The notes: generated by a model not told the origin, from the sequence alone. Positions 20,031 to 29,946 are shown, counted from the stretch's first letter. The stretch: 64,000 nt of DNA from Galbibacter orientalis DSM 19592 (GCF_000260115.1 NZ_JH651379.1:124001-188000), one strand, 5' to 3'. Numbers and translations: made by a program.

Positions 20031-21656
20031 ATGAAAAACACATATAAATTACTCATCGCATTATTGGCAACTGGAACCATTATGGTTTCTTGTCACGACG
20101 ACCTTGATCAAACTCCTATCGATCCAGATAGTTTTACAGAGCAAGATGTTTTTGCTAATGCAGACGAAGCAAAAGGGGCACTAGCCAAACTATATGCTAG
20201 TTTAGCCCTAACTGGGCAAGAAGGTCCTGCTGGAGATGCAGATATTACAGGTATAGACGAAGGTACTTCTCAGTACACAAGAATGCTTTTTAGTTTAAAC
20301 GAATTAACTACAGACAATGCCGTTGTAGGTTGGGGAGATCCTGGTTTGCCAAATTTACACGCCATGAGCTGGAATGCAAGCAACGACTTTGCTACGGCAA
20401 TGTACTATCGTTTGGCGCAAGAGGTTTCTTTTTGTAATTCTTTTATTGAAAAAGCTACTCCGCTAAACGATACTCCAGAAGTTGCTTCTTTTATTGCTGA
20501 AGCAAGATTTCTTAGAGCTTTTGCCTATTACAATTTAATAGATTTTTATAGTGATGTTCCGCTGGTTACAGTTGTTTCTACCGATTTACCAGAACAAAAC
20601 ACAAGAGCTGAGATTTTCAGTTTTATTGAATCAGAATTAACAGAAATAGAAACTTCTCTTAAAGAAAGTGGCGCTAATGAATATGGACGCGTAGATCGAG
20701 TTGCTGCTTGGGCTTTATTGTCAAAACTTTATTTAAATGCCGAAACTTGGATTGGAGAAGCTAAGTATACAGAAGCAATTACTTATTCAAACAAAGCTAT
20801 AAATTCTACTTATGCTTTAAACACAACAGATGCCAATGGAAATGGCTCTGCCTATGATGAACTTTTCTTAGCCGACAACGATTCTAATGGAGCACAAAAT
20901 GAATTTATTTTTGTACTGAATTTCGACGGAAATCAATCAAGAACCTATGGAGGTACTACCTTTTTAGTACACGCAGCTGTTGGAGGTTCTATGGAGCCTG
21001 CAGAGTTTGGTGTTAATGGCGGTTGGGCTGGCCTACGTACTACAAAATCGCTAGTTGAAAAATTTCAAACCTCAATTACAAATTCTGACGACGATGGAAA
21101 TCCAATTGAGTGGGCAGACTCTAGAGCAATGTTCTACACCGATGGACAGTCGTACGAAATTAACACTATTGCTAATACTTTCACAGACGGTTATGCAATT
21201 ACTAAATTCAAAAATATCGACTCTCAAGGAAATGCTGGGAGTGATGAAGGAGGAGATTTTGTAGACACCGACCTCCCAATTATTAGAGTTGCCGAAATCT
21301 ATTTAAACTACGCAGAGGCTGTTGTTAGAGGCGGATCTGGAGGCGATTTAAATACGGCTACAAATTATATCAATCAAATTAGAGCACGTGCTTTTGGAAA
21401 TAATTCTAACAATGTTTCTAGTAGCAATTTAACCCTTGATTTTCTTCTAGATGAAAGAGCTAGAGAATTATACTGGGAAGGTCAACGTAGAACCGATTTA
21501 GTTCGCTTTGGATATTTTACTTCAGGAAGCTACCTATGGCCATTTAAAGGTGGTGCAAAAAATGGAACTGGTGTAGAAGACTACAGAAACTTATTCCCAT
21601 TACCTAGTAATATTGTTTTAATCAATACAAACCTAACTCAAAACCCTGGTTACTAA
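20031..21656 (+). CDS. susD: SusD/RagB-family surface glycan-binding lipoprotein
   Basis: A 541-residue lipoprotein that would cap the SusC barrel and bind glucan on the cell surface. The signal peptide ends MVSC at a lipobox followed by acidic residues (HDDLD). The SusD helical tetratricopeptide-like region includes AEARFLRAFAYYNLIDFY near residue 160. The C-terminal signature includes DERARELYWEGQRRTDLVRFG and FPLPSNIV...NPGY. Length and position fit the family. It belongs to the susC-susD-susE-amylase transcription unit. Confidence 0.95.
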   Translation: MKNTYKLLIALLATGTIMVSCHDDLDQTPIDPDSFTEQDVFANADEAKGALAKLYASLALTGQEGPAGDADITGIDEGTSQYTRMLFSLNELTTDNAVVGWGDPGLPNLHAMSWNASNDFATAMYYRLAQEVSFCNSFIEKATPLNDTPEVASFIAEARFLRAFAYYNLIDFYSDVPLVTVVSTDLPEQNTRAEIFSFIESELTEIETSLKESGANEYGRVDRVAAWALLSKLYLNAETWIGEAKYTEAITYSNKAINSTYALNTTDANGNGSAYDELFLADNDSNGAQNEFIFVLNFDGNQSRTYGGTTFLVHAAVGGSMEPAEFGVNGGWAGLRTTKSLVEKFQTSITNSDDDGNPIEWADSRAMFYTDGQSYEINTIANTFTDGYAITKFKNIDSQGNAGSDEGGDFVDTDLPIIRVAEIYLNYAEAVVRGGSGGDLNTATNYINQIRARAFGNNSNNVSSSNLTLDFLLDERARELYWEGQRRTDLVRFGYFTSGSYLWPFKGGAKNGTGVEDYRNLFPLPSNIVLINTNLTQNPGY

Positions 21657-21675
21657 CCTAAACTAATTAAGATGA

Positions 21676-21725
21676 AACATTTATGATTAATTCTATACAC
21701 ACCGCAAAATGATTTTATAAATGTT
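21676..21725 (+). promoter_or_regulatory. inverted repeat between susD and the SusE-like gene
   Basis: Nine-base arms AACATTTAT (21676-21684) and ATAAATGTT (21717-21725) could pair across 32 bases in the 103-base gap between the two coding regions. The pairing might affect mRNA stability or translation. The upstream in-frame ATG at 21721 lies in the second arm, a further reason to prefer the start at 21760. Confidence 0.35.
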
Positions 21726-21759
21726 CCATTTGACCGTTAAAAACAATAAATATAAACAG

Positions 21760-22824
21760 ATGAAAAAAATATCACTTTTACTACTTGCTTTTATAGCAAC
21801 TTTAAGTTTTAATGCTTGTTCTGATGATGACGAATTCACTTTCGTGGCAAAGCCTGACCCAGAAGGTATTGCATTTGAAAATACGGTGTTAGACTCCTAC
21901 CCTCTTGAAGCATCAAATGGTGACAATCTAGCGGAAAGATTTGTATGGAATGCTGTTGATTTTGGAGTCTCAACTCCAGTTTTTTATGAACTACAAGCTT
22001 CTACAACTACAGATTTTGAAGGAATTACTGTATTGGGAAGTAACCTAAGCGAAACAAATTACGGGGTTACAGTAACTAATATGTTAAGCTTGGCAGAAGA
22101 AGCAGGACTAGATAATGATCCTGAAACGGAAGCTCCTAATACAGGAACCCTATACTTTAAAGTTAGAGCGTATGTTGGGAGTAATGGCGGGAATACTGTT
22201 GAGCAATTTTCCGATTCTCTACCTATTAATGTTGAATTAGTAGAAAATACAGAGGAAGTAGAAAGCATTGTTACCACCTGGGGATTAGTAGGAGATGCAA
22301 CGCCAAATGGATGGGATGGTCCAGATGTCTCTTTTGTTAAAACCGAGGATCCAGATGTAATTATTGCGTATGCTAACCTTATAGAAGGTGAAATTAAAAT
22401 AAGAGAAAACAACGATTGGGCTCTTAATTATGGAGATACAGGAGCAGATGGAACACTAGAAGAAGGAGGAGATAATATCCAAGTAGAAGCTGGTTCTTAC
22501 AAAGTGACCTTCAACACAAAAGAACTTACCTACACAATAGAACCTTTTACATGGGGATTAGTAGGTTCTGCAACTCCAAATGGCTGGGATGGTCCAGATG
22601 CTGCATTGACTTACGACCCAGCTACCGATTCTTGGTCTGCAACAGTTACACTTGTAGACGGCGAAATGAAATTCCGTCAAAACAACGAATGGGTGGTTGA
22701 TTACGGAGACACAGGTGCAGATGGAATGCTAGAACAAGGTGGAGATAACATTGCAGTTAGCGGAGGAAACTATAATGTAACTGTAAGTTTTACAAAGTTA
22801 ACCTATACTTTGGAAGCTCAATAA
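21760..22824 (+). CDS. SusE/SusF-like starch-binding lipoprotein
   Basis: A 354-residue surface lipoprotein expected to bind starch without cleaving it. The ATG at 21760 gives MKKISLLLLAFIATLSFNAC with a lipobox followed by SDDDE; the start at 21721 would put 13 residues before the signal peptide. Residues ~25-165 resemble the SusE N-terminal fold. Two tandem modules of about 90 residues follow (~172-262 and ~263-354), each starting TWGLVG.ATPNGWDGPD and ending in a YGDTGADG..E.GGDNI segment. They resemble the binding modules of SusE and SusF. It lies between susD and the amylase gene. Confidence 0.86.
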   Translation: MKKISLLLLAFIATLSFNACSDDDEFTFVAKPDPEGIAFENTVLDSYPLEASNGDNLAERFVWNAVDFGVSTPVFYELQASTTTDFEGITVLGSNLSETNYGVTVTNMLSLAEEAGLDNDPETEAPNTGTLYFKVRAYVGSNGGNTVEQFSDSLPINVELVENTEEVESIVTTWGLVGDATPNGWDGPDVSFVKTEDPDVIIAYANLIEGEIKIRENNDWALNYGDTGADGTLEEGGDNIQVEAGSYKVTFNTKELTYTIEPFTWGLVGSATPNGWDGPDAALTYDPATDSWSATVTLVDGEMKFRQNNEWVVDYGDTGADGMLEQGGDNIAVSGGNYNVTVSFTKLTYTLEAQ

Positions 22825-22844
22825 CCTATCTATAAAATTAAAGA

Positions 22845-22875
22845 AAGTCGGAAAACGAATCTAGTTTTCCGACTT
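22845..22875 (+). terminator. 12-bp perfect hairpin after the SusE-like gene
   Basis: AAGTCGGAAAAC (22845-22856) pairs perfectly with GTTTTCCGACTT (22864-22875) across a 7-base loop. No T-run follows, and the amylase gene starts 25 bases later on the same strand. It may be a partial terminator, an attenuator, or a 3'-end stabiliser that lowers amylase expression relative to susCDE. Confidence 0.6.
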
Positions 22876-22899
22876 AACTTCCATTACTAAAACTAAACC

Positions 22900-24339
22900 A
22901 TGAAAACTAAACTCCTATACTTTTTTGTAACCAGTTTTTTAATCTTATCGTCATGCTCAAACAATGATGATAGTTCTACTACCCTCCCAGAACCTACCAC
23001 TCCAGAAGCTGGAGAAGTAACCCCTTTAGATCTCACAAAATATGAGAGCGGAAACAATGTAATGATGCAAACCTTCTATTGGGATGTAGAACCAAGAGGA
23101 GATTGGTGGGATATTTTGAGCGAAAAAGTAGCTAGTTGGGCAGATGCAGGAGTAGATCGCCTTTGGTTACCAGTTGCCACTAAAGGTCAGTCTGGAGGTT
23201 ACTCTATGGGGTACGACCCTTCAGATTATTTTGATTTTGGGGAATATGAACAACATGGAACTACAGAAACACGATTTGGAAGTAGAACCGAATTAGAAAA
23301 TTTAATCAAAAAAGCGCACGAAAATAATCTTGAAGTTATTGCAGACATTGTAATAAATCATAATTCTGGTGGTGGCGAAGAGTACAATCCGTATAGAGAT
23401 AAAAATACCTATACTTTATTTGATGAAACTCATGGAAATGCTTCAGGATTATTCAATAGAAATTACGAAAATTTTTATCCTAACAGCACTAGTAATTATG
23501 ACGAAGGAAGTCTTTTTTATGCTGAACAGAACTTGGATCATAACCAAGATTATGTTCAAAATTGGCTTTGGAAACAAGATAATTCTGTAGCAAAATACTA
23601 TAAAAATACTATGGGATTTGATGGCTGGCGTTTTGATTATGTTTTAGGGTATGAGCCATGGGTTGTAAAAGCCTGGCTTGATGAAGTAGGTGGATTTTCT
23701 GTAGCCGAATTATGGGATGGTAATCCCGTAGTTTTAAAAAAATACATTGAAGAAACAGGAAGTAATGTATTCGATTTTTCTACTTTCTATAAACTCGAAG
23801 AAGCTTTAGACCGATATGAAGATCTGACTTATTTAGACAAAGAAATGCTTTGGCAAACCTACCCTGAAAAAGCAGTCACTTTTACCGCTAATCACGATAC
23901 CGAAAAAGATAGCAATGAAGATAACTTTATAATGGCCGAAAATAAATTAATAGCCTATGCTTACATTTTAACACACCCTGGCTATCCTACAATTTTTTAT
24001 TCTGATTATGAAAATGAAGCTTTTCAAGAAGAAATAAAACAACTTATAACAATTCATAACAGTTTGGCAATTGGGGAAACGGAAATTTTATATGTTGATG
24101 CAGACGAATATATTATGAAAAGAAAAGGAACATCCGAAAATCCAGGTCTTATTATTTATATAAATACTTCTGACACTACTAAAAGACGTACCGTTAAAAG
24201 CAATTGGATAAACAGTACATTAATAGATTACTCTTTAAATTCCACATATGCTCCTTACGCTAAAGAAGATGGAGAAGTGAATTTAGAAGCACCTGGAAAA
24301 GGTTATGCTGTATGGTCTACCACTACTCCACAGGAGTAA
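22900..24339 (+). CDS. GH13 alpha-amylase lipoprotein, GH13_7-like
   Basis: A 479-residue endo-acting alpha-amylase, expected on the cell surface, where it plays the role SusG has in Bacteroides. The signal peptide ends LILSSC at a lipobox. The SGGYSMGYDPSDYFDFGEY and TETRFGSRTEL motifs resemble archaeal (Thermococcales) alpha-amylases of subfamily GH13_7, not SusG. Catalytic regions: DIVINHNSGG, GWRFDYVLGY (nucleophile Asp246), FSVAELWDG (acid/base Glu270) and FTANHDTE (Asp333). A beta-domain follows. It is the last gene of the plus-strand operon and is followed by a strong terminator. Confidence 0.92.
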   Translation: MKTKLLYFFVTSFLILSSCSNNDDSSTTLPEPTTPEAGEVTPLDLTKYESGNNVMMQTFYWDVEPRGDWWDILSEKVASWADAGVDRLWLPVATKGQSGGYSMGYDPSDYFDFGEYEQHGTTETRFGSRTELENLIKKAHENNLEVIADIVINHNSGGGEEYNPYRDKNTYTLFDETHGNASGLFNRNYENFYPNSTSNYDEGSLFYAEQNLDHNQDYVQNWLWKQDNSVAKYYKNTMGFDGWRFDYVLGYEPWVVKAWLDEVGGFSVAELWDGNPVVLKKYIEETGSNVFDFSTFYKLEEALDRYEDLTYLDKEMLWQTYPEKAVTFTANHDTEKDSNEDNFIMAENKLIAYAYILTHPGYPTIFYSDYENEAFQEEIKQLITIHNSLAIGETEILYVDADEYIMKRKGTSENPGLIIYINTSDTTKRRTVKSNWINSTLIDYSLNSTYAPYAKEDGEVNLEAPGKGYAVWSTTTPQE

Positions 24340-24396
24340 GAAATTTTTTTTTAAAATACACATTTTTCAAAATGCTTAAACGCTTTTGAAGTTAGC

Positions 24397-24430
24397 AACG
24401 GAGAACTATTAGGTTCTCCGTTTTATTTTT
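24397..24430 (+). terminator. Rho-independent terminator of the susC operon
   Basis: AACGGAGAAC (24397-24406) pairs with GTTCTCCGTT (24413-24422) over a 6-base loop, followed by TTATTTTT. It lies 58 bases after the amylase stop codon. The rest of the gap to 24654 is AT-rich and has only an AATGTT/AACATT inverted repeat at 24500-24520 as a possible regulatory site for the next susC gene. Confidence 0.85.
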
Positions 24431-24654
24431 CTTCAACTTAGATTTTAACAGTATTTACTACATTTAATAATATAACAAAATACTAAGATAAAAAGTATCA
24501 ATGTTAAAATTATAAACATTTTTTTTATTATATTCACACTATATTATTATAATTTAACAATTGTTTGATAATCCTTTTTCAACACAAGCTAACTGGAAAA
24601 AAGATTATTCATTGTTAAATAAAGCTAACTATTTGAACTTTAAAATTTAATTGT

Positions 24655-27600
24655 ATGAAGAACAATTTAATCAAAGGCTTAGCCTTGGTTGGAGCATTTC
24701 TGTGTTTCAGCATGGCTAAAGCCCAGACTGTGAGTGGAACAGTCTCTGACGCTACTGGCCCTCTCCCAGGGGCAAACGTTCTAGTAAAAGGAACATCCAA
24801 TGGAACACAAACAGATTTTGACGGAAATTACACTTTAGACAATGTGGATGCCACAGCTACTTTAGTGTTTAGCTATGTTGGATTTACATCTAAAGAAGTA
24901 GCTGTTAATGGGCAATCTACTATTAACGCAACACTTACTGAAGACGCGCAGGCTTTAGATGAAGTAGTAGTTATTGGATACGGTACTACTACTAAAAAAG
25001 ATGCAACAGGAGCAGTTGAAACTGTAAAAGCTGAAGATTTTAATAAAGGTGTTGTAACCTCTCCAGACCAACTAATTCAAGGACGAGTTGCTGGGGTACA
25101 AATTACCCAATCAAGTGGGGAACCTGGTGGCGCATCAAATATTAGGATTCGCGGTACATCTTCAATTAGAGCTGGAAACGATCCCTTAGTAGTAGTAGAT
25201 GGAATCCCTCTAGGAGGAGGAGGAGGAGCAGGATCTGATATTGGTCTAGGTAGACAAAGTGCAAGAAATCCACTAAGTTTTATCAATCCAAATGATATTG
25301 CTAGCATGGACGTTTTAAAAGATGCATCTGCAACAGCTATTTATGGTTCTAGAGGTGCAAATGGTGTTATTATAATAACAACTAAGAAAGGAAAAATAGG
25401 GAAACCTCAAATAAACTTTAACACCTCAGTGCAATTCGGTACAATATCTAAAGAATATGATTTAATTGAAGCCAATGAATATCCTTCTATTGCTGCTAGT
25501 GTAGGGAATACTAATCCTGATTTAGGAGCTAGAATAGATCCTTTTGAATCAATCTTAAGAACTTCATTTACTCAACAACATGATTTTTCTTATGGCGCAG
25601 CATCAGAGTCTGGAAACTATAGATTTTCTATAGGGTATTTAGACCAAGAAGGTATTATTAAAGGAACTGGACAACAGAGGTACAGTGGGAATGTAAATAT
25701 TACGCAAAGAGCTTTTAATGACATTGTTACTTTTGATTCTAGTATAATCTATTCATACATTAGAGATGACGGGGAAGCAATATCTGATAATGTAGGAGCT
25801 GAAGGAGACCTTTTATCGTCTGCATTGAGATGGAATCCTACAAGGCCCTTTTATAATACCGATGGCACATATAATCAACCAAGTGATAACCAAAGAAACC
25901 CATTGGCATTACTTGATTATTATGAAGACAACACAGAAACCTCTAGGATTCTAGCAAATTTTGGCACTACTATTAAAATTACCGATGGATTAAAATATAA
26001 ACTGAATATTGGTGTCGGAAGAAATGAATCTACAAGAAGAGCCGCAACCTCTTCTTTACTTAACACAAATAACACATTAGGTAGAGGTATTGCATCTTAT
26101 GAAGATAATTATAATTTTAATAAACTTTTTGAACACACCTTATCTTATAAAAAAGACTTGTCAGATAATTTTAATCTGGATGCAGTAATAGGATATTCAT
26201 ACCAATCATTCGAAGCGAAAGGAAATAGAATGGTGGGAAGAGATTTTAGCGTAACTGACCAAGACATCTATATAAAAGATATAGGGTATGCAGCTACCAT
26301 ACAACCTACAGAAGTAAGTGGATATTTTAATCCTTCTTTTGAATTACAATCTTTCTTTGGAAGAGCAAATATCAACTATAAAAGTAAATATCTACTAACT
26401 GCTACTTTAAGAGCAGATGGTTCTAGTAAATTTGGAGAAAACAATCAATATGGGTACTTCCCATCTGTTGGTGCAGCATGGCGATTAACAGAAGAGGGAT
26501 TCCTACCTGAAGCTATTTCTGAATTTAAACTTAGAGGTAGTTGGGGTATAACTGGTAACCAAGAATTTCCCGCAGGTTCAGCTCAAACTCAATTTGGACC
26601 AACAGGAGATGGAACTGCATTACAACAGGATAATGTAGCAAATCCTAATTTACAATGGGAATCTGTGGCACAATGGGGAATAGGATTTGATTATGGTTTC
26701 TTAAATAATAGAATTAAGGGTTCTGTTGATTATTTTAATAGAACTACAAACGATTTATTATTTAGATTGCCTGCTATACAACCAGCTCCTAACGTTAACT
26801 ATTGGACAAACTTTGACGACATTGAAGTTTTAAATAGTGGATTTGAATTCTCAATAAACGCTGGAATCATAGAAACTGAAGATTTCACATTCGATGTAAG
26901 TTACAATATGGCATTTTTAGAAAACAAAATTAAAAATGTATCCAATCAATTTCCTTTAGGAATTCCTACTGGTGAAATTAATGGTAGAAGTTTATCTGGT
27001 CAAAGAGCCCAGTTGTTGTATGATAATCAACCTTTATATGAATTTTATCTTCCAATATTCGAAGGTTATGATGCTGCTGGATTACCTATTTACAAAGACA
27101 CCAATGGAGACGGGGTAGTAAACCCTAACTTTGATGGTCCTGGAGGTGCATCAGATAGGGATTTCGTTGGAGATCCTAATCCAGACATCACTATAGGAAT
27201 CGCTCTGAATGCTCGGTACAAAAATTTTGATATGGGAGCAAATCTAAATGGAGCGTATGGACATCAAATTTTTGATAACACAAATGCTGCTTTATTTTAC
27301 AAAGGAGCTGTTACTAGTGGAGATAACGCTACATATCAAGAAGTTAATTCTGGTGCAGCAGAAACAGGAGGAGGACCATTCCTTTCTACTAAAGATTTAC
27401 AAAGTGGAGACTTCTTAAGACTAAACAATCTTACTGTTGGTTATACTTTAGACTCTCAATCTATATCAACCAACTGGATTCAATCATTAAGATTCTATGT
27501 TACTGGACAAAATTTATTTGTAATAACACCATATGATGGTTTTGATCCTGAAGTAAATACAAACAAAGAAGTTGATGGAGTACCTTCTTTCGGTATAGAT

Positions 27601-27657
27601 TACACATCTTACCCAAGGAGCAGAGGTTTTGTAATCGGATTAAATGCTAATTTCTAA
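24655..27657 (+). CDS. SusC-like TonB-dependent transporter (second pair)
   Basis: A 1000-residue outer-membrane receptor of the SusC/RagA group. It has a signal peptide (GLALVGAFLCFSMAKAQ), a carboxypeptidase-D regulatory-like domain at ~24-105, the LDEVVVIGYGTTTKKDATGA marker, a plug with VLKDASATAIYGSRGANGVI, and a barrel ending FVIGLNANF. An unusual glycine run (GGGGGAGSDIGLG) lies in the plug. It is clearly a paralogue of the first SusC, but has its own promoter region after a terminator. No carbohydrate enzyme lies beside it, so its substrate is unknown. Confidence 0.94.
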   Translation: MKNNLIKGLALVGAFLCFSMAKAQTVSGTVSDATGPLPGANVLVKGTSNGTQTDFDGNYTLDNVDATATLVFSYVGFTSKEVAVNGQSTINATLTEDAQALDEVVVIGYGTTTKKDATGAVETVKAEDFNKGVVTSPDQLIQGRVAGVQITQSSGEPGGASNIRIRGTSSIRAGNDPLVVVDGIPLGGGGGAGSDIGLGRQSARNPLSFINPNDIASMDVLKDASATAIYGSRGANGVIIITTKKGKIGKPQINFNTSVQFGTISKEYDLIEANEYPSIAASVGNTNPDLGARIDPFESILRTSFTQQHDFSYGAASESGNYRFSIGYLDQEGIIKGTGQQRYSGNVNITQRAFNDIVTFDSSIIYSYIRDDGEAISDNVGAEGDLLSSALRWNPTRPFYNTDGTYNQPSDNQRNPLALLDYYEDNTETSRILANFGTTIKITDGLKYKLNIGVGRNESTRRAATSSLLNTNNTLGRGIASYEDNYNFNKLFEHTLSYKKDLSDNFNLDAVIGYSYQSFEAKGNRMVGRDFSVTDQDIYIKDIGYAATIQPTEVSGYFNPSFELQSFFGRANINYKSKYLLTATLRADGSSKFGENNQYGYFPSVGAAWRLTEEGFLPEAISEFKLRGSWGITGNQEFPAGSAQTQFGPTGDGTALQQDNVANPNLQWESVAQWGIGFDYGFLNNRIKGSVDYFNRTTNDLLFRLPAIQPAPNVNYWTNFDDIEVLNSGFEFSINAGIIETEDFTFDVSYNMAFLENKIKNVSNQFPLGIPTGEINGRSLSGQRAQLLYDNQPLYEFYLPIFEGYDAAGLPIYKDTNGDGVVNPNFDGPGGASDRDFVGDPNPDITIGIALNARYKNFDMGANLNGAYGHQIFDNTNAALFYKGAVTSGDNATYQEVNSGAAETGGGPFLSTKDLQSGDFLRLNNLTVGYTLDSQSISTNWIQSLRFYVTGQNLFVITPYDGFDPEVNTNKEVDGVPSFGIDYTSYPRSRGFVIGLNANF

Positions 27658-27662
27658 AATTA

Positions 27663-29204
27663 ATGAAAATGAAAAAAATATATTGGACACTAATTCTCAT
27701 TATAAGCCTATTTGTAGGTTGTACAGATTTAGATGAAGAATTAAACGATACAGTTGAAGGTAGTGTTGCAAAAGAATCTGTAGATACTAAATCGCTTTTG
27801 ATAGCAGCATATCAAGCGCTTAGGATTTTTGACACCCAAGATAATATTTTTGCGCTACAGGAACATACTTCAGATGAAATGGCTGGACCAACTAGAGGCC
27901 CAGATTGGGATGATGCAGGGATATGGAGAGTTTTACACACTCATGATTGGACTAGCTCTCATACCTATATAAATAGTGCATATAATGGACTATTAAGTGG
28001 TATATTTAGAGCTACGCAGGTTTTAGAATTTGCACCTACACCATCTCAAGCTGCAGAAGCTAGATTTCTTAGAGCATTCTTCTCATTTCATATGGTAGAT
28101 AATTTTGGTTTAGTTCTAGGTAGAGAGCCTGGAGAAGATTTAACTCAGCCTCCTTCAATATACTTAAATAGACCTGAAGGAATTGAGTTTGTAATATCAG
28201 AATTGGAAGAAATAATAAACGACCTTCCTGCTTCTGGCGGTGCATCTATAGCAACACAAAATGCAGCTCACACATTATTAGCTAAAGCATATTTAAATAG
28301 AGCCGTCTTTTTAGCTACAGATGAAAACACGAATGGTGCCTCCGCAGGACCTTTTACTTTCAGTGCTGCCGATATGAATAAAGTAATTGAACATTGTGAT
28401 GCGGTAATGGGATCAAACATGTATACTTTGGAAGACAAATATTTTGATAACTTCTCTCCAACAAATACAGACGATTCATCAGAAAATATATTTGTAAGTA
28501 ATAATGTACAAGGGAGTAACACTGCAAATACACATTCCAGATGGCATATGACACTTCATTACAACAATCAACCAGATGGATGGAATGGTTTTGTAACCTT
28601 ATCAGATATTTATGATCTATATGAAGAAGATGATATGAGAAGAAGTTATACTCCAGATTATTTTGAAGGTAATACAGGTATGAATGCAGGGTATTTAGTT
28701 GGACAACAATACGCTGCAGATGGAACTCCTCTTCAAGATAGACAAGGAGGTCCTTTGGTATTTACTCCAGAATTTTCATTAACTTCTTCTAATGAACTAA
28801 ATGGAATACGAGTTATTAAATATCCTCCTGATTTTGTTACCAATAATACCCCAGGAAATGATTATGTATTTTTTAGACTTGCAGATGTTATGCTTATGAA
28901 AGCGGAAGCTATTTTAAGAGGCGGTAATGCCACTAACGGCGACACCCCTATAGGTTTAGTTAATGATATTAGAATTAAAAGAAACGCATCAGAATTAAAT
29001 ACAATAGATTTAACATCTTTATTAGAAGAAAGAGCTAGAGAATTTTACTGGGAAGGATGGAGAAGAAACGATCAAATTAGATTTGGAACATTTTTAGATT
29101 CATTTCAAGAAAAACCAGTTTCTACAGAAACGTATTTACTTTTTCCAATTCCTCCTTCAGCACTATCAACAAATCCAAATTTAATTCAAAATCCAGGTTA
29201 CTAA
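27663..29204 (+). CDS. SusD/RagB-family lipoprotein (second pair)
   Basis: A 513-residue partner of the preceding SusC, five bases downstream. The lipobox is SLFVGC, followed by TDLDEE. SusD landmarks are AEARFLRAFFSFHMVDNFG near residue 125, EERAREFYWEGWRRNDQIRFG near 460, and the C-terminal FPIPPSALSTNPNLIQNPGY. A second in-frame ATG at 27669 is also a possible start. The substrate is unknown. It converges on a response-regulator gene and shares a bidirectional terminator with it. Confidence 0.94.
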   Translation: MKMKKIYWTLILIISLFVGCTDLDEELNDTVEGSVAKESVDTKSLLIAAYQALRIFDTQDNIFALQEHTSDEMAGPTRGPDWDDAGIWRVLHTHDWTSSHTYINSAYNGLLSGIFRATQVLEFAPTPSQAAEARFLRAFFSFHMVDNFGLVLGREPGEDLTQPPSIYLNRPEGIEFVISELEEIINDLPASGGASIATQNAAHTLLAKAYLNRAVFLATDENTNGASAGPFTFSAADMNKVIEHCDAVMGSNMYTLEDKYFDNFSPTNTDDSSENIFVSNNVQGSNTANTHSRWHMTLHYNNQPDGWNGFVTLSDIYDLYEEDDMRRSYTPDYFEGNTGMNAGYLVGQQYAADGTPLQDRQGGPLVFTPEFSLTSSNELNGIRVIKYPPDFVTNNTPGNDYVFFRLADVMLMKAEAILRGGNATNGDTPIGLVNDIRIKRNASELNTIDLTSLLEERAREFYWEGWRRNDQIRFGTFLDSFQEKPVSTETYLLFPIPPSALSTNPNLIQNPGY

Positions 29205-29233
29205 ATAGAGTTTTTAACTATTTTTGAACATGC

Positions 29234-29259
29234 AAAACGCCTCTTCACAGAGGCGTTTT
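29234..29259. terminator. bidirectional terminator between susD-2 and the response regulator
   Basis: AAAACGCCTC (29234-29243) pairs perfectly with GAGGCGTTTT (29250-29259) over a 6-base loop. The stem ends in A and T runs and abuts the stop codon of the convergent gene, so it can serve both strands. Confidence 0.85.
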
Positions 29260-29946
29260 CTATTCTGTTAACTTTAATAAAAATCCTTTATTATGGATAT
29301 TTTCAATAGCTATTGTAGCATCTTTACTTAAATATTTTCGAAGATGAGAAATAAATACATTTAAACTCTTTCGGTTAAAATAATCATTTTCTCCCCATAT
29401 ACTTGTTAGAATATCTTTATGCGGCGCTAATTCATTTTTACGCCTCCATAAAAACAGTAACAATTCACTTTCCCTTGAGGTTAGTGAAATAATCTCTTCC
29501 TCAAATTTTAACTGCTGAAGCTTAGGATTAAAAATATACCGTCCAATTTGAATTTCATTAAAATTTTCTTCATTACTAGTAACTTGTAACCTTGATAACA
29601 ACGTCTGTATTCTAACTACCAATTCTTCTTCATCAATCGGTTTCTTTAAATAATCTACTGCTCCTAAAGAAAATCCTTTTAAAACATCAATTTTTAAAGA
29701 ACGTGCTGTTAAAAATATAAAAGGAACAGATGGGTATAAATCTCTAATTTTTTCTGCCAATGTAAATCCGTCCATTTCTGGCATCATTACATCTAAAATT
29801 AGTAAATCGAAATTCTCTTTTTCCAGAATTGCCAAAGCCTTGACTCCATTGGTAACCCAATGCAATTGAAAATTCTTCATTTTTAAATATTCACTCAGTA
29901 AATACCCAAGGGAATTATCATCTTCTACTAATAATATTTTATTCAT
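29260..29946 (-). CDS. OmpR-family response regulator
   Basis: A 228-residue DNA-binding response regulator. The receiver domain (1-115) has the acidic pair Glu8/Asp9/Asp10, phospho-acceptor Asp52 in LLILDVMMPEMDG, and the conserved Thr and Lys (FLTARS, KKPID). The C-terminal winged helix (~130-228) has LTSRESELLLFLWRRKNE and LNVFISHLRKYLS. It lies 35 bases downstream of a histidine kinase gene in one operon. Overall it resembles the RprY-type regulators of Bacteroidota. Targets are unknown; the neighbouring SusC/SusD pair or the FG-GAP operon are candidates by position only. Confidence 0.93.
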   Translation of the reverse strand: MNKILLVEDDNSLGYLLSEYLKMKNFQLHWVTNGVKALAILEKENFDLLILDVMMPEMDGFTLAEKIRDLYPSVPFIFLTARSLKIDVLKGFSLGAVDYLKKPIDEEELVVRIQTLLSRLQVTSNEENFNEIQIGRYIFNPKLQQLKFEEEIISLTSRESELLLFLWRRKNELAPHKDILTSIWGENDYFNRKSLNVFISHLRKYLSKDATIAIENIHNKGFLLKLTE

